Below, piece by piece: positions 34,249-44,057 of a stretch of DNA of 64,000 nt. Each line of letters begins with the position of its first letter. Positions within the stretch are counted from its first letter, which is position 1. A program made the translations under genes and the position numbers. The notes beneath the pieces are model-generated. The model ran no database searches and was not told the origin of the DNA. It saw nothing but the letters and a program-made list of their open reading frames with translations. Source of the DNA: an uncultured Methanoregula sp. (GTDB lineage Archaea > Halobacteriota > Methanomicrobia > Methanomicrobiales > Methanospirillaceae); the NCBI RefSeq assembly GCF_963677065.1, contig NZ_OY781872.1, positions 2,785,419 through 2,849,418 on the forward strand. Reading direction: 5' to 3'.

Positions 34249-34692
34249 GCGCGGGAGCCGCATCCCGAAAACCTCCGCAGTGGGAATATCTGGTACACTA
34301 AGGTTACGGTAATTCTTCCAGGTTGTGCGGTCGACCCTGATTCCCATGGCATCGATGATCCGGGCAGCCCGGCTGGGTGGCATCAGGGTTGAGAGAGTCT
34401 TATGGATATCGATGATGATCGAACCGATCCGGGTATCCGGGTAAAACGGCTCATCAGCATAGCAGAGTTTTTTACATGAACGGCAGGTAAAGCGCCGGAC
34501 ATATACGGTAATGGTACGTTCTCCCGCGGCGTCAGTAAGAACTGCGAATTTTTTCTTCCGTGTATCATAACCCTGGATTGCTCCCCCGCAGAACGGGCAT
34601 TGTTCCAGCTTTGTGAACTCTGCCCCGTCAAAGGCAGATACCGCAGTTATGATGAGATCGGTTATCATGGGGGGAATCCGGAGTGGTCGCAT
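34057..34692 (-). CDS. Zinc-ribbon, transposase-related protein
   Basis: 211 residues. N-terminal zinc site CPFCGG and CRSCKKLCY (about 32-76), then YPDTRIGSIIIDIHKTLSTL and a helix-rich DRTTWKNY segment, all similar to the DNA-binding N-terminal region of transposase-like archaeal proteins (the kind labelled DUF6431). No catalytic DDE core is present, so it is a remnant, a repressor or a stand-alone protein. Residues from about 149 on are antisense to the gene at 33997. The frame there still looks protein-like (GAEALAACGFPSAYRAAPH), so true 3' end and status are unsure. Confidence 0.55.
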   Translation of the reverse strand: MRPLRIPPMITDLIITAVSAFDGAEFTKLEQCPFCGGAIQGYDTRKKKFAVLTDAAGERTITVYVRRFTCRSCKKLCYADEPFYPDTRIGSIIIDIHKTLSTLMPPSRAARIIDAMGIRVDRTTWKNYRNLSVPDIPTAEVFGMRLPRSILTISTIAARIPEGSGIEGAEALAACGFPSAYRAAPHSLFPPKKRDDRDDETKKEERQTDHP

Positions 34693-34720
34693 GGTTTTGT
34701 CCTCATTGCAGGATTCAAGT

Positions 34721-34735
34721 GCTGTGCACTAGTGC
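34721..34735. promoter_or_regulatory. Palindrome-containing 15-mer shared with 52605-52619
   Basis: GCTGTGCACTAGTGC contains the self-complementary GCACTAGTGC. It lies 29 bases before the minus-strand zinc-ribbon ORF and 140 bases before fdhA. The identical 15 bases occur at 52605-52619 before the winged-helix/PAS gene. Within 34719-34737 AGTGCTG also occurs as a direct repeat on either side of TGCACT. Confidence 0.5.
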
Positions 34736-34761
34736 TGCGCGTTTTGGTTCTTTCAGAAAAT

Positions 34762-34792
34762 TCCTTTATAAATCCCCCTATAAATACCCACC
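34762..34792 (+). promoter_or_regulatory. Double TATA promoter of fdhA
   Basis: TTTATAAATC and CTATAAATAC at about 34765-34789 are two close TATA-like boxes 80-110 bases before the fdhA ATG. A leader of roughly 55-80 bases is implied. Confidence 0.5.
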
Positions 34793-34872
34793 GATAATCA
34801 TCATTTTTTCGGAATGAATCCTCCGTCTTTAATAATCCCTATTTTCCAACTTCTTTTGTTCGAGGTTAGAAC

Positions 34873-36726
34873 ATGGACTTCACATACGTACCAAGCACCT
34901 GCCCCTACTGTGGCAATGGTTGCGGTATCAACCTGGTCGTCAAGGATGGCAAGGTTGCCGGGATATCACCCTGGCACCGCAACCCGGTCAACGAGGGCAA
35001 GGTCTGTATACGCGGCAACAAGTCGTTCGAGTTTGTCAACAGCCCGGCCCGGATTACCACCCCGCTCATAAAAAAAGACGGCAAATTTGCCGAAGCCAGC
35101 TGGGAAGATGCATACAAGGAGATTGCAGGTCATCTGAAAGGAGCCAAGGCTGACGAGATCGCATTTGTCGCATCCGGCCGCGCCTGCAATGAGGACAACT
35201 ACGTCTTCAAGAACCTTGCAGCCAATGTCATCAAGACTGCCAACATCGACTACTGCGGCCGCCGCTGCAATGGGGAGGTTGTCAGGAGCATCGCATCTGC
35301 ATTCGGCACCGGTGCAATGACCAACTCTGTCGCTGACATCAGCCAGGCCAAGGCTATCCTTGTCGTGGGTTCGAACCCGCTCGATGAGAATCCACTTGCC
35401 GGACGACAGATCATCCTTGCAAGAAAGAACGGCGCGAAAGTCATTGTTCTTGACGCCCGCACAACGGCAACTGCCCGCATCGCCGACCTCCACGTTGCCT
35501 GCAACCCGGGTACCGAAGTTGCCTTCCTGATGGGGCTCATGAACGCCATCATCAGCGCCGGTAAGGAGAACAAGGACTTCATTGCAAAGAAGACCAAAGA
35601 CTTCGAGAAAGTCAAGGGCGCAGTCGCCCCGTGCAGTCCCGACCAGGTTGCCAAGATCTGCGGTGTCGCAGCCGAGACCGTTGCAAAGGCTGCCGAGATT
35701 TACGCTGCAGCACCTGCCTGTGTCATCACTTCGGCAGGAGCATCAGACGGCGAACTTGCCAAGGCATGTATTGACATCCAGATCCTCACCGGCAATGTCG
35801 GCAAGGCGGGCGCAGGTGTCAACCTTCTCCGCGGCAAGAGCAATGGCCAGGGCGCCATGGACATGGACTGCGTTCCCGGTGCAAACGGCCAGAACCTCCC
35901 CCAGATGATCGATGCGATCAACGCGGGTAAGATCAAGACCATGTACGTCATGGGCGAGAATGTTGCAGCCGGTGGCGCAAAAGCAGTCGAAGCCCTCGGC
36001 AAGCTCGGTTTCCTCGTTGTCCAGGACATGTTCATGACCGAGACTGCGGCAAAGGCCCATGTTGTCCTGCCATCTGCAGCTTTTGCAGAGCGCGACGGGA
36101 CTGTCACGAACAGCGAACGCCGTGTCCAGCGCGTCAGAAAGGCTGTCGAGCCTGCAGGATCCGCAAAGGCTGACTGGCAGATCATCTGCGATGTGGCAAA
36201 AGCACTCGGTGCTGATAAGGACTTTGCATTCAAGAGTGCAGAAGAAGTCTTCACTGACATCGCAAAACATGTCCCCCACTATGCCGGTATCACCTACGCA
36301 GCTCTCGAGAAACCCGAGGCAGTCCAGTGGCCCGCAGCCGGTGGAAAATTCGGAACCGCCATCCTCTTTGCCGACAAGTTCGGAACCTCCGATGGCAAGG
36401 CAGCATTTGCAACCTTTGCATTCAAGGCCCCCGAAGCAGTCAGCACAGAATTCCCGTTCGCGGTTGCTCCCCAGTGGCCCATGGGTACCCTCTCCCTGAA
36501 TACCCCTTCCATTGTCCGGGAATGGCCGGAAGCAAAAATTGTCATCAACAAGGAAGATGCCAAGAAACTCGGCATCAATGCAGGCACAAAGGTCAAAGTA
36601 TCCGCAAAAGCCGGCTCCGCAGACCTTGTAGCTGACGTGACCACCGCAATCAAGCCGGGTGTTGTCTCGTTCCCGCTCACGTTTGCAGCTGCCACAGTGA
36701 AACTCGAGAAGACGGAGGTGCAGTAA
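34873..36726 (+). CDS. fdhA: FdhA-like molybdopterin oxidoreductase with altered active site
   Basis: 617 residues with the formate-dehydrogenase alpha plan: Fe-S ligands C10, C13, C17, C45, MGD folds, and LRGKSNGQGAMDMD containing the conserved Arg. Two key positions differ. The Lys that carries electrons from the cluster (CxKG in formate dehydrogenases) is Arg47, and the residue after the active Cys132 is Asn133 in place of His (GRRCNGE, where CARLCH is usual). The usual region of about 50 residues between MDMD and the next domain is missing, and the C-terminal GHYS-type segment is replaced. Still fused to an FdhB-type partner operon. It may not oxidise formate. Confidence 0.85.
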   Translation: MDFTYVPSTCPYCGNGCGINLVVKDGKVAGISPWHRNPVNEGKVCIRGNKSFEFVNSPARITTPLIKKDGKFAEASWEDAYKEIAGHLKGAKADEIAFVASGRACNEDNYVFKNLAANVIKTANIDYCGRRCNGEVVRSIASAFGTGAMTNSVADISQAKAILVVGSNPLDENPLAGRQIILARKNGAKVIVLDARTTATARIADLHVACNPGTEVAFLMGLMNAIISAGKENKDFIAKKTKDFEKVKGAVAPCSPDQVAKICGVAAETVAKAAEIYAAAPACVITSAGASDGELAKACIDIQILTGNVGKAGAGVNLLRGKSNGQGAMDMDCVPGANGQNLPQMIDAINAGKIKTMYVMGENVAAGGAKAVEALGKLGFLVVQDMFMTETAAKAHVVLPSAAFAERDGTVTNSERRVQRVRKAVEPAGSAKADWQIICDVAKALGADKDFAFKSAEEVFTDIAKHVPHYAGITYAALEKPEAVQWPAAGGKFGTAILFADKFGTSDGKAAFATFAFKAPEAVSTEFPFAVAPQWPMGTLSLNTPSIVREWPEAKIVINKEDAKKLGINAGTKVKVSAKAGSADLVADVTTAIKPGVVSFPLTFAAATVKLEKTEVQ

Positions 36727-36727
36727 C

Positions 36728-37981
36728 ATGGCAAAGAAAGGCGACATGCTGTATGCATGGACCAATGATGCGGACATCAAGAAGAAAGCAGAGCTGGGTG
36801 GTGCCGTCACCGCGCTCTGGAAACACGCGCTCGATGCCAAGGTTGTTGATGCAGTCCTCGTCATCTCCAAGGGTAAGGATCTCTATGATGCAAAGCCGAC
36901 ACTTGTGAAGAGCTCGGCAGAACTTGCCAACACGGCCGGATCGCTCCACTGCGGTACCCTGCTCCTGCCCAAGCTCATCAAGAAGTATTTCGATGGCGCG
37001 AGCAACATGAAACTTGGTGTCACCGTCAAGGGCTGCGATGCCATGGCCTTCTACGAGCTGGCCAAGAGGAAGCAGATCAACCTCGACAACATCATCATGA
37101 TCGGTGTCAACTGCGGTGGATCGGTCAGCCCGGTCCTTGCCCGTAAGATGATTGCCGACAAGTATGGCGTTGACCCGGACATGGTCCACAAGGAAGAGAT
37201 CGACAAGGGCCAGTTCATCATCGAGTTCGAGGGTGGCCACAAGGGCATCTCCGTTGATGAACTCGAAGAACACGGTTATGGCCGGCGCAGCAACTGCCGC
37301 CGCTGCAAGATGAAAGTCCCCCGCCAGGCAGACCTTGCCTGCGGTAACTGGGGAGTCATCGGTGAAAAGGCCGGAAAAGCCACGTTTGTCGAGGTCTGCT
37401 CCGAGAAAGGTGCCAAACTGATTGACGGCGCTGTCAAGTCCGGTGTGCTCTCAACCGAGGCATCCAACCCCAAGGGCCTTGAGATCCGCGGAAAAGTCGA
37501 GGGGGCCATGCTCAAGCTCGGCGAGAAGTGGCGCAAGCACGACTTCGAAGCACTCGGAGAAGGCAAGGACCGGTTAAAGACAATCATGAGCGAGACCTCC
37601 CGCTGTATCAAGTGCTACAGCTGCATCTCGGCCTGCCCGATCTGCTACTGCGTTGACTGCTCGACGAAGAACCCGGCCTATGTCACCCCCGGGGAAGTCC
37701 CGCCGAACTTCATGTTCCACCTTATCCGTTTTGCCCACATTGCCGACTCCTGCGTGAACTGCGGACAGTGCCAGGAACTCTGCCCGTCAGAGATCCCCAA
37801 CGCCCTCTTCATGCATTCCCAGCAGGTCGAGCTCGAGAAGATGTTCGGGCATGTGCCCGGTGTTGACATGGAACTCCCGCTCATGGCCTATGCAGAGGAA
37901 AAAACCGAGCGTGCCCGGCTCCACAATACCGGCAGCGACATGATCTACCAGAACGTGTTCAACCCACTCAAGGGACACTAA
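36728..37981 (+). CDS. fdhB: FdhB-type flavin/Fe-S subunit
   Basis: 417 residues of the FrhB/FdhB family: N-terminal cap, then a middle GCDAMAFYELAKR flavin region, a Cys pair (CRRCKMK), and C-terminal two-cluster ferredoxin motifs CIKCYSCISACP and CVNCGQCQELCP. It should bind FAD and F420 and pass electrons between F420 and the Fe-S clusters. It starts two bases after fdhA. Well conserved compared with its divergent partner. Confidence 0.93.
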   Translation: MAKKGDMLYAWTNDADIKKKAELGGAVTALWKHALDAKVVDAVLVISKGKDLYDAKPTLVKSSAELANTAGSLHCGTLLLPKLIKKYFDGASNMKLGVTVKGCDAMAFYELAKRKQINLDNIIMIGVNCGGSVSPVLARKMIADKYGVDPDMVHKEEIDKGQFIIEFEGGHKGISVDELEEHGYGRRSNCRRCKMKVPRQADLACGNWGVIGEKAGKATFVEVCSEKGAKLIDGAVKSGVLSTEASNPKGLEIRGKVEGAMLKLGEKWRKHDFEALGEGKDRLKTIMSETSRCIKCYSCISACPICYCVDCSTKNPAYVTPGEVPPNFMFHLIRFAHIADSCVNCGQCQELCPSEIPNALFMHSQQVELEKMFGHVPGVDMELPLMAYAEEKTERARLHNTGSDMIYQNVFNPLKGH

Positions 37982-37998
37982 CCTTTTTTTATTTCGTA
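37982..37998 (+). terminator. T-rich terminator after fdhB
   Basis: ACCTTTTTTTATTTCG directly follows the fdhB stop. It is the type of T-rich tract that ends transcription in archaea. No hairpin is needed. Confidence 0.5.
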
Positions 37999-38095
37999 AT
38001 TACCCCTCCCGGGATACTGCCCGCCTCCCCGCCCATTTACATCTCATCACCTTTTTTATTGCATCAGCGCCAATCCAAGAGCATCGGAGGAACTC

Positions 38096-39073
38096 GTGGA
38101 GCAGCTTCTTGTATTCTCAGTAGGGGATATCCGCTGTGGTATTCCTCTTGCTGCTACATCCCGGGTTATCCGGATGGTCAAACCGCTCCGGAACAAGAAC
38201 GACAGGCCCTGGGAAGCCGGAGTGATAAACCTTCACGGGACTATAATCCCGGTCCTGTCGATGAGATCCCTGTTCGGATTTGATAGATCCACCCTTCGTC
38301 TTACCGACATGCTGATCATTGCCCATACAAATAGCGGCGATGTTGCCCTCTGGGTTGATGCGACAGACGGGATACTTGAAAGCCCTGCGGTATCAGAACT
38401 CCCTGATATCTCTGACATGGGGCAACCGGAAATAGCCGGGCTAAAGAAGAATAGCGATGGGCTGTTGATAATTCAAAATCTCGATCTCGTTATCTCCCGC
38501 AAAACCCCCCTCGCACTCGGAAACAGCACTCGTACTCATTCAGATGTAAATCCGGTGGAAATTTTTTCTCAAACGGAAACGCTCCTTGAGGAGCGGGCAC
38601 GGAAGATTGCGGAACCTGAAGATAGTGCTTCCGGGAATGCGGTTCTTGAGGTCCTCAAATTCCGGCTGGCGTACCGTGAGTATGCCATTGAGATGAACTA
38701 TATCCGTGAGGTTGTCCTTACCGGGGAGATAACGCCGGTTCCCGGGACTCCGGACTATATCTCCGGGATCTGTGTGGTCCGGGGAGAGATCATATCTCTT
38801 GTCGATCTTCGGGCCCTGATCTCCATTCCTGAAAAGGGCCTCACCGATCTGAACCGCGTGATTGTCATGACCAGCCGGCACCTGTCGTTTGGTATACTCG
38901 CCGATCATATCACCGGTATCGGGATTCTTGAACTGAATAAGATATCATCCCCCACCCCGGGTTCGGAACCGGTTCAATGCAAATATATTAAGGGCGTCAC
39001 CGACGGATTCCTTACGGTCCTTGACGCCGATGAGTTCTTCCGGGATCCCAAGATGATCATCGAAGATGCCTGA
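38096..39073 (+). CDS. Double CheW-domain adaptor
   Basis: 325 residues with two CheW-like beta domains, about 2-135 (FSVGDIRCGIPLAATSRVIR, GVINLHGTIIPVL) and about 178-315 (RLAYREYAIEMNYIREVVL, ICVVRGEIISLVDLR), joined by a variable linker. CheW links receptors to CheA; two domains could bind two receptors or two kinases. GTG 38096 is used: GGAGG lies seven bases before it. First gene of a chemosensory run. Confidence 0.88.
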   Translation: MEQLLVFSVGDIRCGIPLAATSRVIRMVKPLRNKNDRPWEAGVINLHGTIIPVLSMRSLFGFDRSTLRLTDMLIIAHTNSGDVALWVDATDGILESPAVSELPDISDMGQPEIAGLKKNSDGLLIIQNLDLVISRKTPLALGNSTRTHSDVNPVEIFSQTETLLEERARKIAEPEDSASGNAVLEVLKFRLAYREYAIEMNYIREVVLTGEITPVPGTPDYISGICVVRGEIISLVDLRALISIPEKGLTDLNRVIVMTSRHLSFGILADHITGIGILELNKISSPTPGSEPVQCKYIKGVTDGFLTVLDADEFFRDPKMIIEDA

Positions 39074-39213
39074 TATTGCTCATTTCCTTAATCCAGCCCG
39101 GCTTATCCGGTAATATCCCCTACCAAAGAGAGATGTGAATCATTATGTTTATCCGATATGCCGTCAGTCTATTCATTCAGAGAAAACATCTGCCGCACTA
39201 GAGGAGTCAGGAC

Positions 39214-41601
39214 ATGTTCGAGTTTTTCTCCAACCTGAAAGTGGGAACCAAGATTCTGGTCATCTGTCTGTTCCTTGCCATCATCCCGACACTGCTGCTC
39301 GGGCTTGTCGCGTATTCCAGCTCAAGCACGGTTATCAACGAGCAAATCCAGACCCTTCTTGAAACCCAGGTCCAGGATATGAAAGGCTGGACCAATGATG
39401 TGTACAAGCTCACGCGGAACAAGGTCAACAGCGATCTCAACGTGGCCAAACAGAATTTTTATGGGAAAGGAACCCCGCAGATTGTCAATAATCGGATGGC
39501 TCTCGTTGACAGCAAAGGCAATGAATATATTGTAAATGACAATTTCGAGATTGTCGACAAGATTCAGTCCATGGTTGGGGGTGCAGCAACCGTCTTCCAA
39601 GTATATAATGGCAGTTACGCTACCCGTATTTCCACGAATGTGCTTGACTCAAACGGTCAGCGGGCTGTCGGTACCCGTCTTACTGACAATGTGTACGAAG
39701 TGGCCGTACTGAAAGGGGAGACTTATTATGGCCGCCGTGATTTATTCGGAAAGAATTATGTAACCGCATACGAGCCAATCCTGGATCCCCACGGAAAGGT
39801 TATCGGGGTTCTTTTTGTCGGTACGGAAGAAGGACAGACCCTCGATGTAGTCAAAAAAAGTATCCGGGAAACCGTTGTAGGCCAGCACGGGTACATGTAC
39901 GTGATTGACAGTTCCGGAAACGTTCTTGTACACCCGAGTCTCGAAGGACAGAACTGGATCGACAAGGATTATGTCAAGGAGATGTTCAAGAACAAGGAAG
40001 GAGCGGTTCCCCACGACGTGAATGGAACGAAAGTTCTTGATGCGTACACGTATTACGAGCCCCTCGACTGGTATATCGTCTCGCGTGCGGAGCTCTCCGA
40101 CTTCACTGCACCGATCGATACCATCCGGAACACGATCTTTGCTCTTGTCTTCGGGTCGATGGCGATCGGGATAGTGGTTGCCGTCCTCTTTGGGCGGTCC
40201 ATATCCGGCCCCCTCCAGCAGGTGGTCGTGATGATCAAGGAGCTCAGAAACGGCCACCTGTCTGCCCGGCTCAATATCCGGCGCAAGGATGAGATTGGGG
40301 TCATGTCCGCGACCATGGATGAATTCGCCGATGATCTCCAGACCAATGTTGTCGGGGACATCAAGAAGATTGCAAACGGCGAATATATTGAGGAATTTTC
40401 CAACCCTGTTGATGAACAGGACGAGATCCGGCCCGCGCTCAAGATGATGGTCGATTCCCTTGATCACCTCCATAAGGAGACCATCAAGCTCACCGATGCC
40501 GCCAGGGCGGGCGACCTGTCCGTGCGGGGGGACGAGATGGCGTTCCGTGGCGGGTACCGGATGATCATTGCCGGTTTCAACAAGACACTTGAGACGATCA
40601 CGGAGCCGGTGAACGAAGCCATGCGCCTTGCCCGGTTTTACGCATCCGGTGATCTTACTGCCCGTTTCGATGAGAAGATCCCGGTTGCCGGGGAATTTGT
40701 CGCGTACCGCGATGCGCTCAACACCATCGGTATCGAGCTGCAGCGCATGATGAAGCTGATCAACGAGGAACTCTACGAGGGCATCTCGGTCCTGTCCTCA
40801 GCCTCAAGCGAGATCCTGACCATCACCACCCAGTTATCCACTGCAAGCTCGCAGACTGCGACAACTGTGAACGAATCCTCCGACACGGTCGAGAGTGTCC
40901 GGACCAAGACCGATCTCATCAACCAGAAGACAAAAGAAGTATCCGAGAAAGCGGTGAACGCTCTCAACGATTCAGTTGATGGGCAGAAATCCGTCCAAGA
41001 GATCCTTGACGGTATGAATCATATCCAGCGGCAGATGGATATGATCGGGATGAACGTCATCAAGCTTTCCGAACAGAGCCAGGCTATCGGGGAGATCATC
41101 GCAACCGTCACGGACATTTCAGAACAATCCAACCTGCTTGCGGTGAATGCATCCATTGAAGCGGCAAAAGCCGGTGAATTCGGAAAAGGTTTCGCCGTGG
41201 TTGCCCATGAGATCCATAACCTTGCCGAGCAGTCCAAGCAGGCAACTGCGAACATCCGTACCATCCTGACCGATATCCAGCGGGGCGTCTCCTCCACCGT
41301 GATATCGACCGAGAAGGGAACCAGCTCCGTGGCAGACGCGGTCCGGCTGACAACCGATGCCCGCGAGGCAATCGAAGTCCTGACCCGTTCAACTGCAGAA
41401 TCCTCCCGCCAGGCTATCGAGATAGCATCGTCTATCCACGAGCAGGCAGCCGGAATGGACCAGATCTCGGTTGCCATGGAAAAGATCCGGGATGCAGCGC
41501 AGAAAAACCTCCAGATTACCCGCCAGGCTGAAAAGACTGCGGAAGACCTGCATGAGCTGGGCCTCCGGTTAAAGAAACTCACGGTCCAGTACCATGTGTA
41601 A
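39214..41601 (+). CDS. Methyl-accepting chemotaxis protein with Cache-type sensor
   Basis: 795 residues. Membrane helix 1 about 10-31, an outside sensing domain about 32-295 with Cache-like [14 protein letters not shown] and [17 protein letters not shown], membrane helix 2 about 300-325. HAMP and HAMP-like repeats follow, then the signalling hairpin [23 protein letters not shown], a slightly altered version of the usual EAARAGE-GRGFAVVADEV tip. Receptor of the array; it senses a small molecule outside. Whether methylated is unclear, as no CheR or CheB is near. Confidence 0.9.
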   Translation: MFEFFSNLKVGTKILVICLFLAIIPTLLLGLVAYSSSSTVINEQIQTLLETQVQDMKGWTNDVYKLTRNKVNSDLNVAKQNFYGKGTPQIVNNRMALVDSKGNEYIVNDNFEIVDKIQSMVGGAATVFQVYNGSYATRISTNVLDSNGQRAVGTRLTDNVYEVAVLKGETYYGRRDLFGKNYVTAYEPILDPHGKVIGVLFVGTEEGQTLDVVKKSIRETVVGQHGYMYVIDSSGNVLVHPSLEGQNWIDKDYVKEMFKNKEGAVPHDVNGTKVLDAYTYYEPLDWYIVSRAELSDFTAPIDTIRNTIFALVFGSMAIGIVVAVLFGRSISGPLQQVVVMIKELRNGHLSARLNIRRKDEIGVMSATMDEFADDLQTNVVGDIKKIANGEYIEEFSNPVDEQDEIRPALKMMVDSLDHLHKETIKLTDAARAGDLSVRGDEMAFRGGYRMIIAGFNKTLETITEPVNEAMRLARFYASGDLTARFDEKIPVAGEFVAYRDALNTIGIELQRMMKLINEELYEGISVLSSASSEILTITTQLSTASSQTATTVNESSDTVESVRTKTDLINQKTKEVSEKAVNALNDSVDGQKSVQEILDGMNHIQRQMDMIGMNVIKLSEQSQAIGEIIATVTDISEQSNLLAVNASIEAAKAGEFGKGFAVVAHEIHNLAEQSKQATANIRTILTDIQRGVSSTVISTEKGTSSVADAVRLTTDAREAIEVLTRSTAESSRQAIEIASSIHEQAAGMDQISVAMEKIRDAAQKNLQITRQAEKTAEDLHELGLRLKKLTVQYHV

Positions 41602-41612
41602 CATTCTTTCCC

Positions 41613-44039
41613 ATGACCGGACCGGATGCTGAATTCGAGAAACGGCTTCTTGCCACATTCCGGGATGAAGCCGAAGAACATCTCGGCGTGATGGGAAGAC
41701 TTCTCCTGGAGATGGAGAATGCCGGATCATCCGCGGACCCCGGGCTCATAGAGCGCACGTACCGGACAACCCACAGCCTCAAGGGTGCTGCCCGGGCGGT
41801 CAGCCAGAAGGAGATCGAATCGGTCTGTCAGAATCTGGAAAATGTCTTTTCGCGGATGAAAAAAGGGGCATTCACTCCGGATGCCGAGGCGTTCGATCTC
41901 TTTCACCAGGCAATCAAAGTGGTGCAGTGCCTCATTGCAGGCAAGACGCCACAGGGTCTCTCTTCGGTAGGGATTGTCACTGCCCTCCGTGCACTAACCG
42001 CCAAAGAGTCCTCAAAAAGCGAGGCCCCCGTGACGGAACATTCCGGCAGTCCCCTCCTGCCAGTTCCTGATAATCAGTCCCCCCGATCGGGGTGTATCGG
42101 CAAGCCGGGAGAAAAAAGTGAGAGCCCGCATCCCGATACGATACAATCTCCTGTCACCCGTCCCGCCCGGTCGGAAATTGTCAGCCAGGAAATGTTCGGT
42201 TTCCCGGTAATGGGGATTGTTTCCGAAAAAACCGGTGTTGAGAGCGGGACCGTACGGATTGCTGCCCACAAGCTTGACCGGCTTATCGCCGGATCGGACG
42301 ATCTTCTCACCACCCGGCTCTTCATCACACACCGGATGCGGGAGCTTGAAGAGATGATGGGCCGTTTTACGGTCTGGCGGTGGAACCAGGCACTTATTTC
42401 CTCCGATCTCTACCTGTTCCGGGAGACAATAAACGGTATCCGGAAATCCTCACTTCCCCCTGATCTCATCCCCCCGCTCGAACGTCTCATCAAATTTATG
42501 GACTATGATCGCGAGTTCGTCACGTATCTCCAGCACGACCTGCTGGCGCATATCCGGGCAACTGACCGGGACCGCTCGGCACTGGAGGCGAGCACGCTTG
42601 AGATATCAGACCTGATCCACGATGCGGTGCTCCTGCCGGTATCGAGCATACTCCAGTCTTTTCCCGGGCTTGTCCGGGAATATTCCCGAAGCACCGGAAA
42701 ACAGGTTGAACTTGTCACCGAAGGGGGAGAGATCGAAGTCGACCGCCGTATCCTGGATGCCCTCAAAGATCCGCTCATGCACCTGGTCTACAATGGCATC
42801 GATCACGGGATCGAGTACCCGGATATCCGGGCGGCCCGGAACAAACCCGTCCGCGGCCAGGTGCAGATCAAGGTCTTCCCTCTTTCCGGGGGCAAGGTAG
42901 GTATCGAAGTGAGCGACGACGGGATCGGGATCGATGGCAGCGCAATACGGCAGACAGCGGTGAAAAACGGGCTGATCACCGAACGGGAAGAAGCACAGCT
43001 CACGGATGAAGAAGCCGTCTGGCTGATCTTCCGTTCAGGGCTCTCGATGAGCCAGAATGTAACAGAAATCTCCGGCAGGGGACTGGGGCTCGCCATTGTT
43101 GAGGATTCCGTCACCCGTCTTGGTGGATCGGTAACCGTCTCTTCCGTGATCGGGAGCGGAACCAGTATCATTATGCGTGTCCCGGTGAGGCTCGTCACGT
43201 TCCGGGGAGTTGTCGTCCGCCTGGGAAACCGCATGTATGTGCTTCCCATGCAGCAGGTTCGCCAGGTACTTCGAATAAGGGCTGATGCAATCGTTCAGAA
43301 AGGGGATCGCCCCATGCTGTCGTTCCACAATGAGCTTATCAGTATAGTGCATCTCTCCGAGATTCTCTCAACCCCTCACCCGGGAGTCCCGCCCGGCAAG
43401 GACACCCCGACTTCCCTTGTGGTCATCGCATATGGAGCCGGCAAGGTCGCCTGCATAGTTGACGAAGTGATCCGGGTTCAGGAGATCGTGGTGCGGCCTC
43501 TCGGAAGCCAGCTCCGTCGCGTGAGGCGGATTGCCGGCGCTGCAATCCTTGGCGACGGGAGAGTTGCACTGGTACTTGACACTCCGGACCTGGTTCAGGA
43601 GGCTCTCAAGACCACCGGCACGACCCCGCCGGTTGCGTATGCCAATCCCGCCGCATCCCGCATTCTTGTTGTGGAGGACTCAGTCACATCGCGAACCTTC
43701 CTCCAGATGCTCCTTGAACGCGACGGCTACCAGGTCCAGACCGCAACGGACGGTATCAAGGCACTCGGAATGCTCAAGGAGCAGCTGTTCGATCTCGTGG
43801 TCTCGGATGTCGATATGCCCCGTATGAGCGGATTTACCTTAACGGAAAAAATCCGGGCAGATCGACGGCTTTCTGGCATTCCGGTTGTCCTGGTCACATC
43901 ACTTGATTCAAAGGAGGACGAGCAGCACGGGATTGGGATCGGGGCCGATGCGTACGTGATTAAGAGCGGGTTTGAAAAGAATAACCTGCAGACCATTGTC
44001 AGAGACCTGATTAAAAAAAACCGGCACCCGGGCCGGTAA
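41613..44039 (+). CDS. cheA: CheA-type hybrid kinase with receiver
   Basis: 808 residues: Hpt domain with phosphoacceptor His54 (TTHSLKGAARAV), dimerisation helices about 210-310, CheA ATPase (NGIDHGIEYPDIR, SDDGIGIDGSA, GRGLGLAIVED), CheW-like domain (about 520-660), and a C-terminal receiver about 680-805 with phosphoacceptor Asp in DLVVSDVDMP. The receiver fusion is of the FrzE kind. Starts 11 bases after the receptor gene. Confidence 0.93.
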   Translation: MTGPDAEFEKRLLATFRDEAEEHLGVMGRLLLEMENAGSSADPGLIERTYRTTHSLKGAARAVSQKEIESVCQNLENVFSRMKKGAFTPDAEAFDLFHQAIKVVQCLIAGKTPQGLSSVGIVTALRALTAKESSKSEAPVTEHSGSPLLPVPDNQSPRSGCIGKPGEKSESPHPDTIQSPVTRPARSEIVSQEMFGFPVMGIVSEKTGVESGTVRIAAHKLDRLIAGSDDLLTTRLFITHRMRELEEMMGRFTVWRWNQALISSDLYLFRETINGIRKSSLPPDLIPPLERLIKFMDYDREFVTYLQHDLLAHIRATDRDRSALEASTLEISDLIHDAVLLPVSSILQSFPGLVREYSRSTGKQVELVTEGGEIEVDRRILDALKDPLMHLVYNGIDHGIEYPDIRAARNKPVRGQVQIKVFPLSGGKVGIEVSDDGIGIDGSAIRQTAVKNGLITEREEAQLTDEEAVWLIFRSGLSMSQNVTEISGRGLGLAIVEDSVTRLGGSVTVSSVIGSGTSIIMRVPVRLVTFRGVVVRLGNRMYVLPMQQVRQVLRIRADAIVQKGDRPMLSFHNELISIVHLSEILSTPHPGVPPGKDTPTSLVVIAYGAGKVACIVDEVIRVQEIVVRPLGSQLRRVRRIAGAAILGDGRVALVLDTPDLVQEALKTTGTTPPVAYANPAASRILVVEDSVTSRTFLQMLLERDGYQVQTATDGIKALGMLKEQLFDLVVSDVDMPRMSGFTLTEKIRADRRLSGIPVVLVTSLDSKEDEQHGIGIGADAYVIKSGFEKNNLQTIVRDLIKKNRHPGR

Positions 44040-44057
44040 CGAACGGGAGATTGCAGA

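Noticed and set aside
34057..34692. Complete insertion sequence
   Set aside because: Only a zinc-ribbon and helix-rich part is present; no DDE motif and no terminal inverted repeats were found around it.
35260..35290. Selenocysteine at the FdhA active site
   Set aside because: The codon at residue 132 is an ordinary Cys codon (TGC), not TGA, so no selenocysteine is used.
35743..36870. Long open frame of 375 codons on the minus strand
   Set aside because: Lies antisense to fdhA; Cys-rich low-complexity translation with no recognisable fold.
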